Source of the DNA: Brachypodius melanocephalos
Taxonomy: Eukaryota; Chordata; Aves; Passeriformes; Pycnonotidae
Direction of reading: 5' to 3'
DNA: 64,000 nucleotides
Assembly: GCA_013398615.1 (NCBI GenBank)
Contig: VZSR01003803.1
Location: 10,332,072-10,396,071, forward strand
The translations under genes and the position numbers were made by a program. Positions 46,766-59,800 of the stretch are shown one piece after another. Position 1 is the stretch's first letter. Every line of letters begins with the position of its first letter. The notes under the pieces were generated by a model. It was not told the origin of the DNA. It worked only from the letters and a program-made list of their open reading frames with translations, and ran no database searches.

Positions 46766-48005
46766 GTAAGCTGCCAGTGCCTGTCACAGGGCACCGTCCC
46801 AAGGCTGTCAGTCTGGACTCCATGATAGCCTGGGCCCAGGCCAAACAGAAATCTTCCAGACAGAGGGCAAGAATGGTTCTGGAGTTTGCAAAAGCTGGGG
46901 ATCAACCTCAAGAAGCAGTGGCTAAATTGGCTCTGGCCATCCCATTTTGGGGAGTAAAGAGTGAAGATTAATTCTACACATGATCAATTTTTCCACCTCA
47001 AGAGAGCCTTCAGAAGGGAGTTTAATGTTGTATGTAATAAATGATGCAACCACTAACAGGCAGATTTTGGGCCATCTAAGTGCCACTCATGCCTACATTT
47101 TACTTGCTGGACTACAGACTCTACAGCTTTCCCTAGAGACCAGTACTTAGCTCTTTTTAAAGTTATTACAGCAATGTTTTTATAGGCATAAATAACTGAT
47201 GGCATCATTGCCTTTCTGCACTGCTTTGTGATTGTACCAATAAAATAGACAAGTGATATTGAAAGCAGTGATCTGCACAAGAAGCAATACTGCATCTCTT
47301 ATTATTCTAAATCACAAACTCCTGCTCAAATGGGAGGTTTGGTTTTAAAATTCTTCTTTGAGGTAGGTATTTTTCCATCTTGTCATTCCCACTGCATAAT
47401 ATGAACTATACTTGATAGTTTACACTTTGCTTTCAGGTCATAAAATGCTGAAACTTTGTTAGAGTTACCTCTATAAATTATAACACAGAATGTATTTTGT
47501 AAATGATTAGGAATCTTGGAACTGATGATAATAATTTATTCTTTTTATATCAATAATGTGACCTGCTAGAAAGTATTATTTCATCCATGCAGCAGTGTGA
47601 GGCATTGATATTTTAATACTCATCTGTAGTATTTTTTATTTAGTTAAATGGATAATGTTGATATGCTTAAAGAATAAATCACCATCTATCAAATAAAAAC
47701 TGTCAAATCCCAATACAGCAGTAAACAGCTCAGCAGTGCTCAAATGCAGGATGGTTAACTGCCAAGCTGAAATGACATATCTCAAAGAAATGGACATTTT
47801 ATTAACTTTTTAGAAGCTGATACTATTACCGATAACTCATCCTAAGGGATGATTCAATGGGATTCAGCTAATATCATAAAACACTTATATAGCAAACGAA
47901 AAAATAGTCTAATCCATATCCAGACAAAGGAAATGTAATGGAATGAGGGGAAAGCATAATAGAAAAATAGGACTAGAATATTTTTGGTGGTGGGAGGGGG
48001 AGAGA

Positions 48006-48045
48006 TGTATCCTCTAAGATCTGTGTCCTCTGTATCCTCTAAGAT
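48006..48045 (+). repeat. Small tandem duplication, 25-base period
   Basis: TGTATCCTCTAAGAT at 48006 recurs at 48031, with a related TGTGTCCTC between them. Confidence 0.85.
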
Positions 48046-48269
48046 ATACCATGACAAATGCTCAGTTAGCTTAAACAACTTCTTCCTTTCCTCTTTGCAG
48101 TTTATTTCAGCAGTTCACTATCTTTACCAAAGAAAAATGTCTTTGAAGTCCTCCTTGATTTTTTCTTAGTACAATTTCAACCTCCTATTTGTTGTAATAG
48201 CTGTCATTAGCATGGAAGACACATTGTTCTCTCTCTGCTTGGCAGCCATACTGTGTTATCAGCTACCTC

Positions 48270-48800
48270 CTCAATCTTCTCCTCTTTAGACAAAACAATT
48301 TGATTTTTTTCAGTCTTCCTGATTTTAGCTCACACCATGAGCTAAACAAATGGCAGGTGAATTTCCTGTCTACTCATCATTCTGCTAATTCCCTCTTGGA
48401 CTTTCTTAATTGGAAAGTTTTGATCAAAACTGATCCAAATGCTACAGCTGCCTCAGCATGGAATTTCTTCAACAATTGTAGATTCTTGTTCTTTCAGTAT
48501 GACCTGGAGACGATGTTATTTTTTTCACAAGTGTGGCACTGTTGACTCATATTCAGCTGTCATCTGCTGTAATCTCAGACCCTACTCTGAAGTGTGTTTC
48601 CTAAACAATTGTTCTGTATTCTGTTTAAATGGATGGTTCCTGCACGAGTGTACAACTTGCCCCTTATCACCCTTTAAATTTCATTCATTATTTCTACTTC
48701 CCGTGTCCAACTTGTCAAGATTACTTTGAATCCTCTCCTCCACTCCCACTTTCAGGTTTCTTGCAGATTTCATAAGCATAAACTCGATTTCATAATCTGT
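48270..48800 (-). mobile_element. Old CR1/L3-like LINE fragment
   Basis: On the plus strand, 'cttctcctctttagacaaaa', 'gtggcactgttgactcatat', 'tcagctgtcatctgctgtaa', 'cttgtcaagattactttgaa' and 'tcctctcctccactcccact' are in the order of the reverse complement of the ORF2 C-terminal region of old amniote CR1. There the same marks read CACTGTTGACTCATATTCAGC and TTGTCAAGATCATTTTGAATCC. About 500 bases are aligned with many indels. The divergence suggests an insertion far older than the avian-type tails. Confidence 0.75.
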
Positions 48801-51800
48801 GTCGTGAGGGGAAAGGTAAACCCAAACCCAGGTGAAACTTTATGTTAGATATTCCTCCATTTTATTGATGGTAAAGGATATTATTTAAAAAAAAAAACCC
48901 AACAAACAGTATGATATTTAAATCTAGATCATATGTTCATAACTTGATTGTGAAAGCATCATTTGAACTGCCTGGAGTCAAAATTCCTAAACATCAGATA
49001 GGTCATGTCCAGACTTGAGTATTTGCTATCTGTGTATTCTTGCTTATGGAAGACAATTAGACTGATTTAACACAAGAATTTCTTGAAAACACCTACATGA
49101 TAGCCATTGTGCATGTCTTTTGCAAGGTGTTTGCCAGTGTCTAGATTATTTATTTATTATCCAATCTGCTGGAAATTTAAGTCGAAATGATTAGTGTACA
49201 ATTCATCATGTCTTATTTTTTTCCTTATTTAAAAAACAGCACAATATTCAATCTTTTTTCCGCATTCCAAGTATTTTGCTGCCTTTTAATTTTGTCATTT
49301 CTCAGGGAGAAATGATGGCTCTGATATTGCTATAGCTATTTCTTTAGGTACTGTTGAATTAATTTTATTAGACAAATGAGTGTGCATTTGATACAAAACT
49401 TTAGTAGCCGCTGGGTGGTGTTGGAGTCAGTGAATTTCAGAAGTGAGGTCACTACACAAATGAAGTAAAGACAGCACAAAAACGCAATCATGCATTTAAA
49501 ACATAATGGAACATGTTTGGTTCTGCTGTTTTTTGTAAAGACAAAGAAGAATTAACGCTGTGGCTGCCCTCATAGCCCCTGTGCAATTCTCTTTATTCAT
49601 AATGCCATATGCTGGGAAAAGTTGCTGGTATGATCAGGGGAATGGAACATATTTCTAACAGGAGTTTATGGCTGAAGCTTCTTTTTCTTGACAATATGAA
49701 ATGAAAGGAGGACAGCCTTCTGTTGATATTGCAGATAACTAATACCACAGTTATAAGACGCTGCAGAGGTTTTGTGTTTGTTGGTCACCATGGTTATAGC
49801 TAATGCTCCTCTTAGGATAGCTGCTTTTGATTAGCCAGAGGTGGAAATTTATGAATTTTACCATCTTGATTGATTGAGACTATAGTTTAGACTGATAGCA
49901 TTGGCTGAACCTGCAAGTTGTACTTAGTCCATCCACACTCCATGAAAGAAAACTGAAAAAAAAGAAAAGAAGAAAGAGAATGAGGTAAAGAGTGGGAGAT
50001 CATCTGAAGTCAGTTCTCCTGACAAGCACCCAGGAGAATTACTGCAAGGGATGTTTACCACATTTATTATAAGATGGGGATGGCCAAAGAGAAGGGCTCA
50101 TGCATTTTCTGTATTATATAACTGCAAAACAGATTAATGATTCCTAGAAAAATAATGATCAGACAAATTATAAAGATTTTCTTTCTTATTAAGATAGATA
50201 CAGACAGTTTAACCTGCTGCAACAGCACTGCCAAAGGGACAGGAACATCTGTTTTTGCTGGTTTGACAGGCAGTGGTTTTAAAGACACCAGGTGCCAGGA
50301 TTATGTACCACTAAAAGATTCACTTTTCAAGCCCTCAGGTTCTATGCTGGCAAGGATCAAACTGAAAGGTAGATTTCCTACGACATAGGTGGCACACATT
50401 CGTTTAAACTAAAGATGTGAGATGTTCCAGTGCTGCTATGACAGCAAAGAATTCTATTTCCCTAATTATGGACTAAAGTTCTCTCTCCTGGGTAACTCAA
50501 CACTCCTGTTAAAAGCAACTTACCCTCACCATGATAAGACTTGTCATGTTGCACTACAAAATCTCTGAGTAAAGAACAACCTACCAAAATTTAGAAAAAA
50601 ATGACTGAATAGTTTAGTCATTCAATTTCATTCAGTCTATCTTGACGAATTATTCTCCAAGTATAAGATGATATGCGTGCTAACCAGTAGAAGAACATTT
50701 ATATACAGAGCTCATTTGACTAATTTGGAATGAGGAACTGAAATTTGCAGTGCATATAGCTAGTGAGGACCTGTTTGGATATACTGTCTGTGTTACTGGC
50801 GAGCACTGGAAGACCACAATTCCTAGTTTTACAGTGTTCTGGTTCCCCTCAATTTCATTTGCTGGGATATAGCTATGAGCTAGTCAACCAAATTCTCTAG
50901 AAAGCAATGCAGAACAGCTCTCTTACTTGGAGGAAAGACCTTTTTTTCAATCTGCCACTCCTAAAATAATGTCTAGAGGACACTTTGAAGTACTGAAAGT
51001 CTCTGTACCAGCAGATTTTTCTCAAATTAGCAGGTCTTCAGTGGAGTTCTACCTAATTGATTGAATGGCTAAGATAAGTGATTTATGAGAGAAGATTAAA
51101 ATAACTTTATACGTATTGCTTGGTTAAATTACAATTACTCTGCCTTTAATAACGATCTACAGGTATTATTTGAGAAGCATATGTTCCTTGGATGGTGATG
51201 AATTGTTCACTCTTATCCAGGGACCTATAACTGGAAATGTAGCTGCAAGAATGATACAAAACCAATCACCAAGATAATATTTGCGATCCCTCTAGTCACT
51301 TAAAATTAAGATTCATGCAAAACCAATTTCCTTGACAAGCATGTTCATAGAATATTCATATCAGAGTATTTCTACAAATAGAGCCTACCATTTGTGTGCC
51401 TAGATGCCCTCCTTGTATTAGCAGCAGGTAAAAATCAGTATAAAGAACCCTTAGGATTTTTACCCATCCATTGCACAGACAGAAGCAATAGCACGTGGCT
51501 AGGCAGACACAGCAAGTAGCTAGCTGTGAGTGCATGATATTCAAAGTAGTAATCAATAATCACTTAGGGAAGGATCATCTGCAAATGTTAATATTAGCCA
51601 AAGGAACTATAGCTAAGGTAGGGGGAAAATACAGCAAGACAGGCTAGTCAAGGATATGGAAAATCATTTCCTGAATTTTCTCAGTTGACTAACTTGTTTG
51701 TCTCTAAATCCTATTGGCTAGTGGCATTCTCCCCAAGCTACTGTTGGATTTTTGAACACTGCACTCCACTGTCTGAAACAGGCTTGTTAAAACCATTCGT

Positions 51801-53367
51801 CATGCAAGAAATACAAAGACAGAGCTCTCTCTCGAACACTGTAGTGGTGTCAGGGTTCATTTAAATATATGACTGATGCTCAAATTTACACCTGGTTTCT
51901 TTCAGTTTTGTTTTGTGGTGGTTGGGTTTTCTTGTTGTTGTTGGGGATTATTGGGCTTTTTTTGTCTCTTTGGTGTTTTTTTAATGAATGGATTGATTCC
52001 CTGTTTTTGATAAGTGACGCTAGGAAATTCAAGCTGTTGGTATGGGTGGGACTTGCCATGTGGTTTCCTGGTACAATGTTAGGCTGGTGCATTACAGATT
52101 GTTTTCCAAACCAATCTTACTGCTGAAGTACAGGACAAATGAAAATAAACCATTTTCCCTTCCTGTTTAATATTTTCATGTTTTGGTGGTGTCTCAGCCA
52201 TGAATGACCAATGGTAGAGGGTTGCAGTACAAGTAAAAAAACTTACTCTGCGTCTCTTTGGAAGCAGCACTGAGCTTTGTGACCTGTAGACTTCACAAGA
52301 TGATTAGAGAACATAGGCCAAGGAAAGGTCATGAAGGCAGATGAGAGAAGAGTCAGAGCATAGTCTGTCCTTCGATTCTTGCAAGAGCATTTATTTATGC
52401 TTGTACACTCAGACTGTTTCCAGTGACATCAGTTTTTATTCACCTATATGCCCAACATCATTTGAAAGTGTTTTGACATATATGGCTGTGTGCATCATAT
52501 ATACATGTGTATATCTACACACACGCACCTCACCAACAACATCTGTTATAGAAAAAGAATCCCTGTACTAATGTTTCTGATTCAGGACTGCTTCATAAAG
52601 ATTTAATCACGTGTTCCTCCTTAAAACATTTATCTGTTTTTCTAATATGGGATAGGAAGACTAAAAATGAGAGTGAAATAGCAGAGCCTTTTCCTATTAA
52701 AAAGCCTGCCTTTGTATAGTGAAGTGGTCATTACTGCCAGACCCAGGGATAACAGCTTGGTACCCTATTCAAATCTAATAGAATCTAATAAGATGCAGGA
52801 TTTTATATCCTTATCTGAAAACTCTGTTATCACTGCTTTTATAGACAGATAGTCTTTTACAGTTCAGTGTAAAGTGCTGCAGGAGACACGTCACAGTTAC
52901 TTTGGTACAGTTTCTTGAGTTGTAAGTTCCCTAGGTTTTACACTATGATAAACTGCTCCTATGAGTTTGAGTGTGTTTTACAATGAGATGGGAAGTTTTT
53001 AGAGACGTGACCATTGTCTTTTTTTCAGATGTTTCTGACAGATGAAAGGAGCCTTAATAAGAATGCAGAGCAAGAATTTGTACCCACTTCAAAGCACCTT
53101 TATACTGCCAAAGTGGCGATTAGTGGCTTTTGTGCAAATGGCAATCAGACCCATGTGATTTTGAACTGTTTTTTGGTGTGTGGAGAACAACTTAGTAGCA
53201 TTATGCTGTGTGGAATGGCTTCTCATAGCTACAACTTCATTAACTTTTTTATGGTTAAATATGGAAAGGAGTGGGGGGATTAATTGTAATTTTATTTCGT
53301 TTTTCCTACTGGTTGCCAAGTGTGAAAGGGTTTTTGGAGAGAAAGGAAACTTATTTCCTTTGGTTAA
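48801..53367. other. Unannotated AT-rich sequence, 4.6 kb
   Basis: No gene accepted and no transposon recognised up to the solo LTR. A possible splice acceptor with a downstream open frame at 53029 is listed separately. Short TATATAC/ACACAC mixed repeats lie near 52495-52530. Confidence 0.6.
53029..53283 (+). other. Open frame behind a strong splice acceptor, unrecognised
   Basis: A pyrimidine tract ending TTGTCTTTTTTTCAG lies just before 53029, with a branch-point-like GACGTGACC upstream. The sequence then reads MFLTDERSLNKNAEQEFV and stays open for 84 codons to a TAA at 53281. I recognise no domain. The translation is rich in C, F and S, as chance frames in this DNA are. It could be the last exon of an unknown transcript, but chance is the simpler reading. 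Confidence 0.15.
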
Positions 53368-53890
53368 TATGCTGGTTTGGGCTGAAATAATTATTTTTCT
53401 TCACAGCACCTACTACAGGATGGCACTTTTGATTTGTGCTGAAAACAGAGCTGATAACACAGGGATGTTTTCATTACAGCTGAGCAGGGCTTACACAGAG
53501 CTAAGGACTCTTCACCTTCTCACCCCACCCCACCAGTGATGAGGCTGGGGGTGCACAAGGAGTTTGGAGAGCACACAGCAGGGACAGCAGACCCCAAGTG
53601 ACCCAAGGGACAGTCAGGACCGTATGGTGTTATGCTTACCAATAAAAAGCTGAGTGAAGAGAGTGGAAGGATGTTTGGTGTGATGTCATGTGTCTTCCTA
53701 AGCAACTTTTATGTGTGATGGAGTCCTGCTTTCCTGGGGATGGCTGCACACCATGCTTTTCCCGTTAAACTGTCTTTATATCAATGCACCAGTTTTCTCA
53801 CTTGTACAATTCTGTGCCCCATCCCACTCAGGGAGAATTGAGTCCATGGCTGGTTGGTGCTTAGCTGCCAGCTGGGGTTGAACCATGACA
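53368..53890 (+). mobile_element. Avian ERVL-type solo LTR
   Basis: The complete LTR starts at TATGCTGGTTTGGGCTG (family: TGTGCTGGTTTTGGC) and ends at GGGTTGAACCATGACA. Between them the landmarks are in order: 'ctgataacacagggatgttt', 'cagggcttacacagagctaa', 'gtgcacaaggagtttggaga', the U3 promoter, 'gtgatggagtcctgctttcc', 'ttaaactgtctttatatcaa' and 'ctgccagctggggttgaacc'. Flanking bases GTTAA (53363-53367) and GTTCA (53891-53895) match at four of five positions, as expected for an aged target duplication. No internal retroviral sequence is present, so LTR-LTR recombination has removed it. Confidence 0.93.
53639..53652 (+). promoter_or_regulatory. LTR U3 TATA-box position (degenerate)
   Basis: CCAATAAAAAGCTG sits where the family carries its CATATAAAGCTG promoter box, upstream of the conserved 'gatgtttggtgtgatgtcat' region. 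The box has drifted to AATAAAA, so promoter strength is doubtful. Confidence 0.5.
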
Positions 53891-56800
53891 GTTCAAAAAA
53901 TAAAGAAAACATTGGGTGTGAAACATCCAACAGTATCTTATTTAGTTTCTGACTTGATCTGTCTCTGTGAAGCCTTGTCAACCTTTTAAAATGTATTGTT
54001 CAAAACAGTGGGTAAGGGGGTTTCTCCTAACTTTTTTTTGTAAAATTTGTTCTGTTGCAGCTGGTGTCTTCTTTAAGACGATTTCCTTGGAAGTTGTTTA
54101 GGGCAGGGAGGTGATCTCATTAATTTTAGAGTGTAGTAGGGACTCAGTGTCTCAAAGAAATTTTAAGATGATGAAGTAGGTAAATACTTATGACTACAGT
54201 ATTCTGATTGCTAAAAGAATAACCATATTTTGTGATGTTACATGTAAAATACAAAGGAAGAAATCAATAATTGTACTGGAAAGAAAGAAAGAAAGTCATA
54301 GTTTGTCTCATAAGGAGTCAACTTGAAGGCTTGTTGGGCCAAATGAGAAAGAGGAATCATTTGTTAATCTAGGGGAAATGAGATATGAAGTTGTAATTAC
54401 TGATGATTTATCTGTTGCATTTCAACCTCCTGTGGTTTATTCTGACTAAACCAGGCTTCTTTTCCTAATGCATTAAGAACACAGAGTAAGTCATGTATTC
54501 AGACCAAGGTAAACTCAGTGAGATACAGGGAGCAAAATGTGTGTTTGCCCTGAGTAAGATTGGCAGTTCAGTTAAATTTTCAGTGACTTTTCTGTGCCTA
54601 TGAAGGCTTAGAGGATGTCATGCTAATATCTGGGAGCCTTAGAAACTCCACCACGATGGTTCAATTATCACAATGATAATATTTTTGCTGGTGGTGTTAC
54701 CTAAACAGCTGCTGATGGTTCTAGATCTCACCTGTAGTGCCACCACAGCAAAGGGCTGGTTCCTGCTCCAAAGAGCTCTATGCCATCATATTGTAATACA
54801 CAGTCAAAGTGTAAGGGTGCAAGAAAACAATGACATTTTACAGTGATAGAGCCAGAAGATACCTAGGCGTGATTTTGAAACTTTGAAGGATAAGGAAGTA
54901 GCTTTGACAATCACAGGAAACCCCTTCTAAAAGGAGCAGCAGTCATGGGGAAGGCATGAAATTGCTTCTCTGAAAATAAAGTGAGAAATAGTGTTGGACC
55001 ATCAGGAAAAGGAAACAGAATGTTTGATGCAATGCAGACATAATACATAAGTTTGTCTGGGTGGAGTCCTAGGTGGGATTAGGTGTGCACAAGATTCATC
55101 CTGAGAGTTATTTTAACTGGTCTTTTTTCCACCATGCTGCACTGGCGATATTGTCAGAAACCCTGTGTCAAACCAGCCTGGAGGGAATTTTTCTGAGTTC
55201 TCATCCTTTTAAGACTGGGATTTAAAGCAGCAGCTAAGATACAGATTTAACTATTGCAGTCATTTTGGGCATTGCTGTAAGCTAAAGTGTCGAAATAGAC
55301 AGATAGGTGGATGGATAGATAAAAAAGGCTTCTGAACAGCTTCTAGACTTCTGCTTTTTCCCATGACAGACTCCTGCAAGTGATTGTATGGATTTACATT
55401 GCATACAAATTACTCGGGACTTTGGCAGTACATACTTCAATTATTTACTATCACTTGCAGAATCAATGTTTCACATGCACAAGCTTGCATGCAGAACAGT
55501 ATTTTAAACCATTTAGTAGCAATAAAAAAATTATATTAAAAGTGAGAGGAGGAAAAAATGGTAGAAAATACTGATTAATAGACATAAAGGCAAATCTTGA
55601 GTGGAAACTTTTATTAGCTATGAACCTATGCCATGAAATTTCCTGTGCATAGAAATTATTTTTTTTCCTACCTTTGCAAATAAAACCTTGAGATGTATTT
55701 CAGACTTTAAAGAAAGTTATCCTGACAGAAGGATTATATAAAAATGTGGGGGAGGGGGAGAAAATGTATAGGTTTTACTTTGGAGTCATCTAAATGACAA
55801 AATGTTTATTACAGGGTGTAGTCTTTTTACTAATGATATTTATCTTTTTTTAAAAATAATAGATTCATAATTGCAGAACAGAAATAATTGCAGATATCTC
55901 TGAATGTAAATAACATTTTTCTTCAGAAGTTTAAGGAATAAAACCTCAGTTGCATAGCTGCATTTCATTTAGATGCTGAGAAAATTTATACACTAATTTA
56001 ATTGTGGTGAGCTTTTAAAAATCACTGAAATAAATTCATCTCATGACTCTTCTTGATTTTCATTTTTTCTGGCTCCTCTAAAGATAGACTGTACATTGCT
56101 GCACAGGCAAGAGATGTGTGATCATCAGACTGAACTGCTCTGCCTGAGCAGCATAAGGGTCGACCCAGGCTGATTAATACCAGTGAAAAGCACAGAGATC
56201 TGTGCTACAATGAGTTGTTTGCTAACAGGATTCAGGATTGCTTTGGTATCTGTGCCCACTCTCTGACCTAAAAGACGATGGCTTGGCATAACTTACCATT
56301 CTCTCCCCATGGCTTTGCAATAGTTTGGTAACATATTTGCTGTGACAATCTCTGCTGCTTTCTCATCTGAAAAAACAGTTTGATTAAGTTGCGCTAGTTT
56401 TATTTGTAAGTGTGTGAGAGTCTGTGTGTTTTCCTGGAGAGGTTGCAAGGAAGATAGGTAAAAGATTGTCTAATGTTATTTTGATTGTAACAAATAATAA
56501 AGAAAAAGAGCATTGAAAACAGAAGATGCAAATTGACAGGATGTTAATGTCAGCTACCTGCTGGGATTGCAAAACACTGAGACAAATTTCACACAAAATT
56601 ATGAGCCACGTTCTGTGATCCATACGTAACTAATAAGTTTAATAGATAAACTATAGCTTTGGAGTAGTTAATTACTTCTTTTTCACACACAGTTACATAC
56701 ATATGGACAATATGCACAAAAATTATAAATTAGCATGCATATTATTTACATTTTAAAAAATGCAATAGAAGATTCACAGACATGCTTTAGTGAAAATGAA

Positions 56801-59800
56801 GAACAAGAAGATGTTAAAACTAGATTTCTTTTTTAATGAGATCCTTGGAAATATAATGAAAATTACCTTTCTATAATAGTTTGAAATTACTGAGCAACCT
56901 TGGGAGTTCAAGTAGAAAATCGATTTACAGCTCTTGTGGATGTATGAATAAAATTCTACTGGCCACACCAAATAGCTCTGCATACTAAAATGTGTCTTAA
57001 CTTCAAAGTCTATAAATCGCATTAACTATATCTTTATCTCTGTCTCTATATCTATATCTATATCTATCTATATCTATATCTAATCTATATCTATATCTAT
57101 ATCTATCTATCTATCTGAATCTGTATCTGTATATCTATATCATCTATATCTATATCTATCTAAAATAACCCCATGATTTAAACGTTGACTTTATGGTTTG
57201 GAAGTAGACCATAATCTCAGCACCTGCTGGAGAGCATTATAAAAGGTAAATGCATTATCACATGTTACCAGATGGCATATATCTTTCTCTACAGTCTTGC
57301 ATGTGAGAAATCAGGCATCCAGAGAATGACCATTTTAAGAAATGAATGAAAGTCTAATGGTTTTTTTTTTTTTAAATTTCCACTCAAGAACTTGATTTGT
57401 TAAAGTCCTTTATTCAGTCAAGGGATGAAGATCTATCCCTTGGACAAGACTGACCCAAGGCTTTTTCTTCTTGTGCACCAGTTCTTAAGAGAATATGAAG
57501 GCAGAAGCTGAAATTCCTTTCCAAGTGGCATGTGGAAAGCAATTCCTATATGTTACTGGGCTGACAGGATTGAGCCGTGTGCAATCCCATTCACTCGCAG
57601 CTGTGCTTACTTGACTTTCTCTTGAACAAGGGAAAAGACTCCCTACAGGAACTTTTAAAGAGACTTCTTATTTTTTCTAGGTTTTAATGCACATTTCTAG
57701 TACTCGTACAATTTTAATTATTTGCTTCTGCAATTATTTATTTTTATTGATCAAAATCAGTGCCTGACTTGGAAAGTTTTCTCAAGGTTTTTAAATTTTA
57801 TGTGCAAAATATTCTTATGGGCTGTGGTATCCATAAGTTTCAGACCATGATGGTGTAGCAAGACAGTTCTGCAGGCTGTTGTACCATCTGAACCCAGTCC
57901 TGTATTACTGTATTGCTTTAGCAGAGTATCCAAGACATCCCATGACTAAGTTGAGCTCCATTTCATGTTGTGTAAAGCAGCCAGTTCTCATACAGCAAAT
58001 GTGCTTTAGTGGTCCTTTAGTACTTTCATTGCATAAAAGAGAAAAAGAGAAGTAAAAATCAAGCACTTGCTGGAGGGACTGGCTCCTTAAAAAGGCACTG
58101 ATCTTTTCATGCAATGGTTATTTTTGGGAGGACATTCTGTGATTTTAAATTTTTTTAAACAAATTGCCTATTTTTCTATACCAGTTTTGGAAAAAAACAC
58201 CCAATGCATGGAAGTTGCAGACAATATGAAGTCAAAATTAATTAAAAATGTTATTTAAAAGAAGCAAAGGCTGTGTAAGAGAGGAACTCTCCCACTATTG
58301 CCTCTCTGAAGTCTATATTTAGTGTCCATGCTTTGCCTAGAGAAGGTTCAACTGCAATGTATTGAAGGAAGTACCAGGTGCCATATACACTTGTTCTGTC
58401 ATTTTACTTCCTTCTCACTTCATTTTGTATGTCTAACACCTACCTCAGGATTCTCATGCATAGTCTGTTCTAAATCAAATATGGTGTCATTTGTTTTTCT
58501 CTTTAATTCCTGCTATACAAAAAAATCCTGTTTATAACAAAATCAGTGTTAATTAGGATAATTACCGCCTTCTCTTTTTACCTCATCCTTTTTTCATATT
58601 TTTACATTTATTCTCATTGTCTGAAGCTCCTCTCTAACATGTATGGAGTTATATACAGTATTATTTTATGAATGTTTTGTTTAATTCATTGCTCAGTTTC
58701 CACAGCCTTGTTATATGCCACTAACCCATTTCTGTATAAGATGCTGGTTTAAACATATTGTAATTAATTAGCAATTATTGGGATATCAACAGGTGTCATT
58801 CAGCCAACAGATCTCTGATAGACCTGTTTGTATTTGTGCTACCAAGCTACAACCATTGTTTATATAAATTCCCAGTGTGCAGTTATGAAAGCCAAAAACT
58901 GCACTGATTTCATCGGGAGTATAATGAAATTTAGAGTGAAATCTTAGGCATGTGGATAAGTTCATTTTTTTCTCAAGTGACAGTGGCCCAAGATACAGCT
59001 GGATGATGGGATAAATCCTGTAGTGTACTTTGCAATGCCAGTGGTGTTACTTCCAGCCCCTTCTCCTACTTAGATAAATACATTATATGAGTTAAGGAGG
59101 ATTAACTCAACACCTGGACAGATTAAAGGTTAAAAATTCCATCTGTTTGTGCAAGAAATCTGTTCTTATATGTCTTTTATCCCATTTTGTAGCTTTTTGT
59201 AGAAGGAAAAGTCAGGACCAAGGGTTCAGCTGATTTAAATTTAGGGAGGCTGGTTTGATTTATCAGAGTTTCATAGGCTTAGAAGGAGCCAGGAACCCCC
59301 CTTAATTAGTGTGCAATTTTACTTGATCTCTAGGAAATTTGATTCAAATTAACTTGGAATTGTAAGGCTTCCAAGAGCCCTCGGTGATGCAAATTGAAAA
59401 CTTTCAGTGCCAGTTGTCCTCTTACCATCTGTAAATGACAATTGAGGTGATTTTCCGGCCAAAATAAAGTTGCATTGAAAAGTGGGATGCAAGGATGCAC
59501 ACATGGCAAAAGGCAAAGCAGAACACTACAGAGAAAAAAATCAGGATCAAGACTGACAAACCATTCCCTCGTTTCACATGGAAGGTAAGTAGAAAGATAT
59601 ATTGCACACAGATGCCTGAAAACTCTGTCTCATGCAGCAGAATTAGACACACATGAATACTTAAATCAACAGAACTTTTATGTGTGACTAAACCAAACTC
59701 ATAATAGATATACTATATCAGTTATGTTGCAGCTGTCTCTGGCTATCAAAGCTTCCTTTTTTCTGACCTAAGGGAATGGTAACTCACTCGTAAAATGCAA

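Larger units (their letters stand above)
46351..48269. other. Unannotated sequence with a possible non-coding exon
   Basis: No protein-coding gene. It holds a candidate spliced exon at 46672-46765, and a small 25-base tandem repeat at 48006-48045. A 90-codon open frame at 46699-46971 overlaps the exon but has no recognisable domain. Confidence 0.55.

Noticed and set aside
46699..46971. 90-codon open frame
   Set aside because: No recognised family. It spans the candidate splice donor at 46765 and so would conflict with the exon reading. Chance is sufficient.
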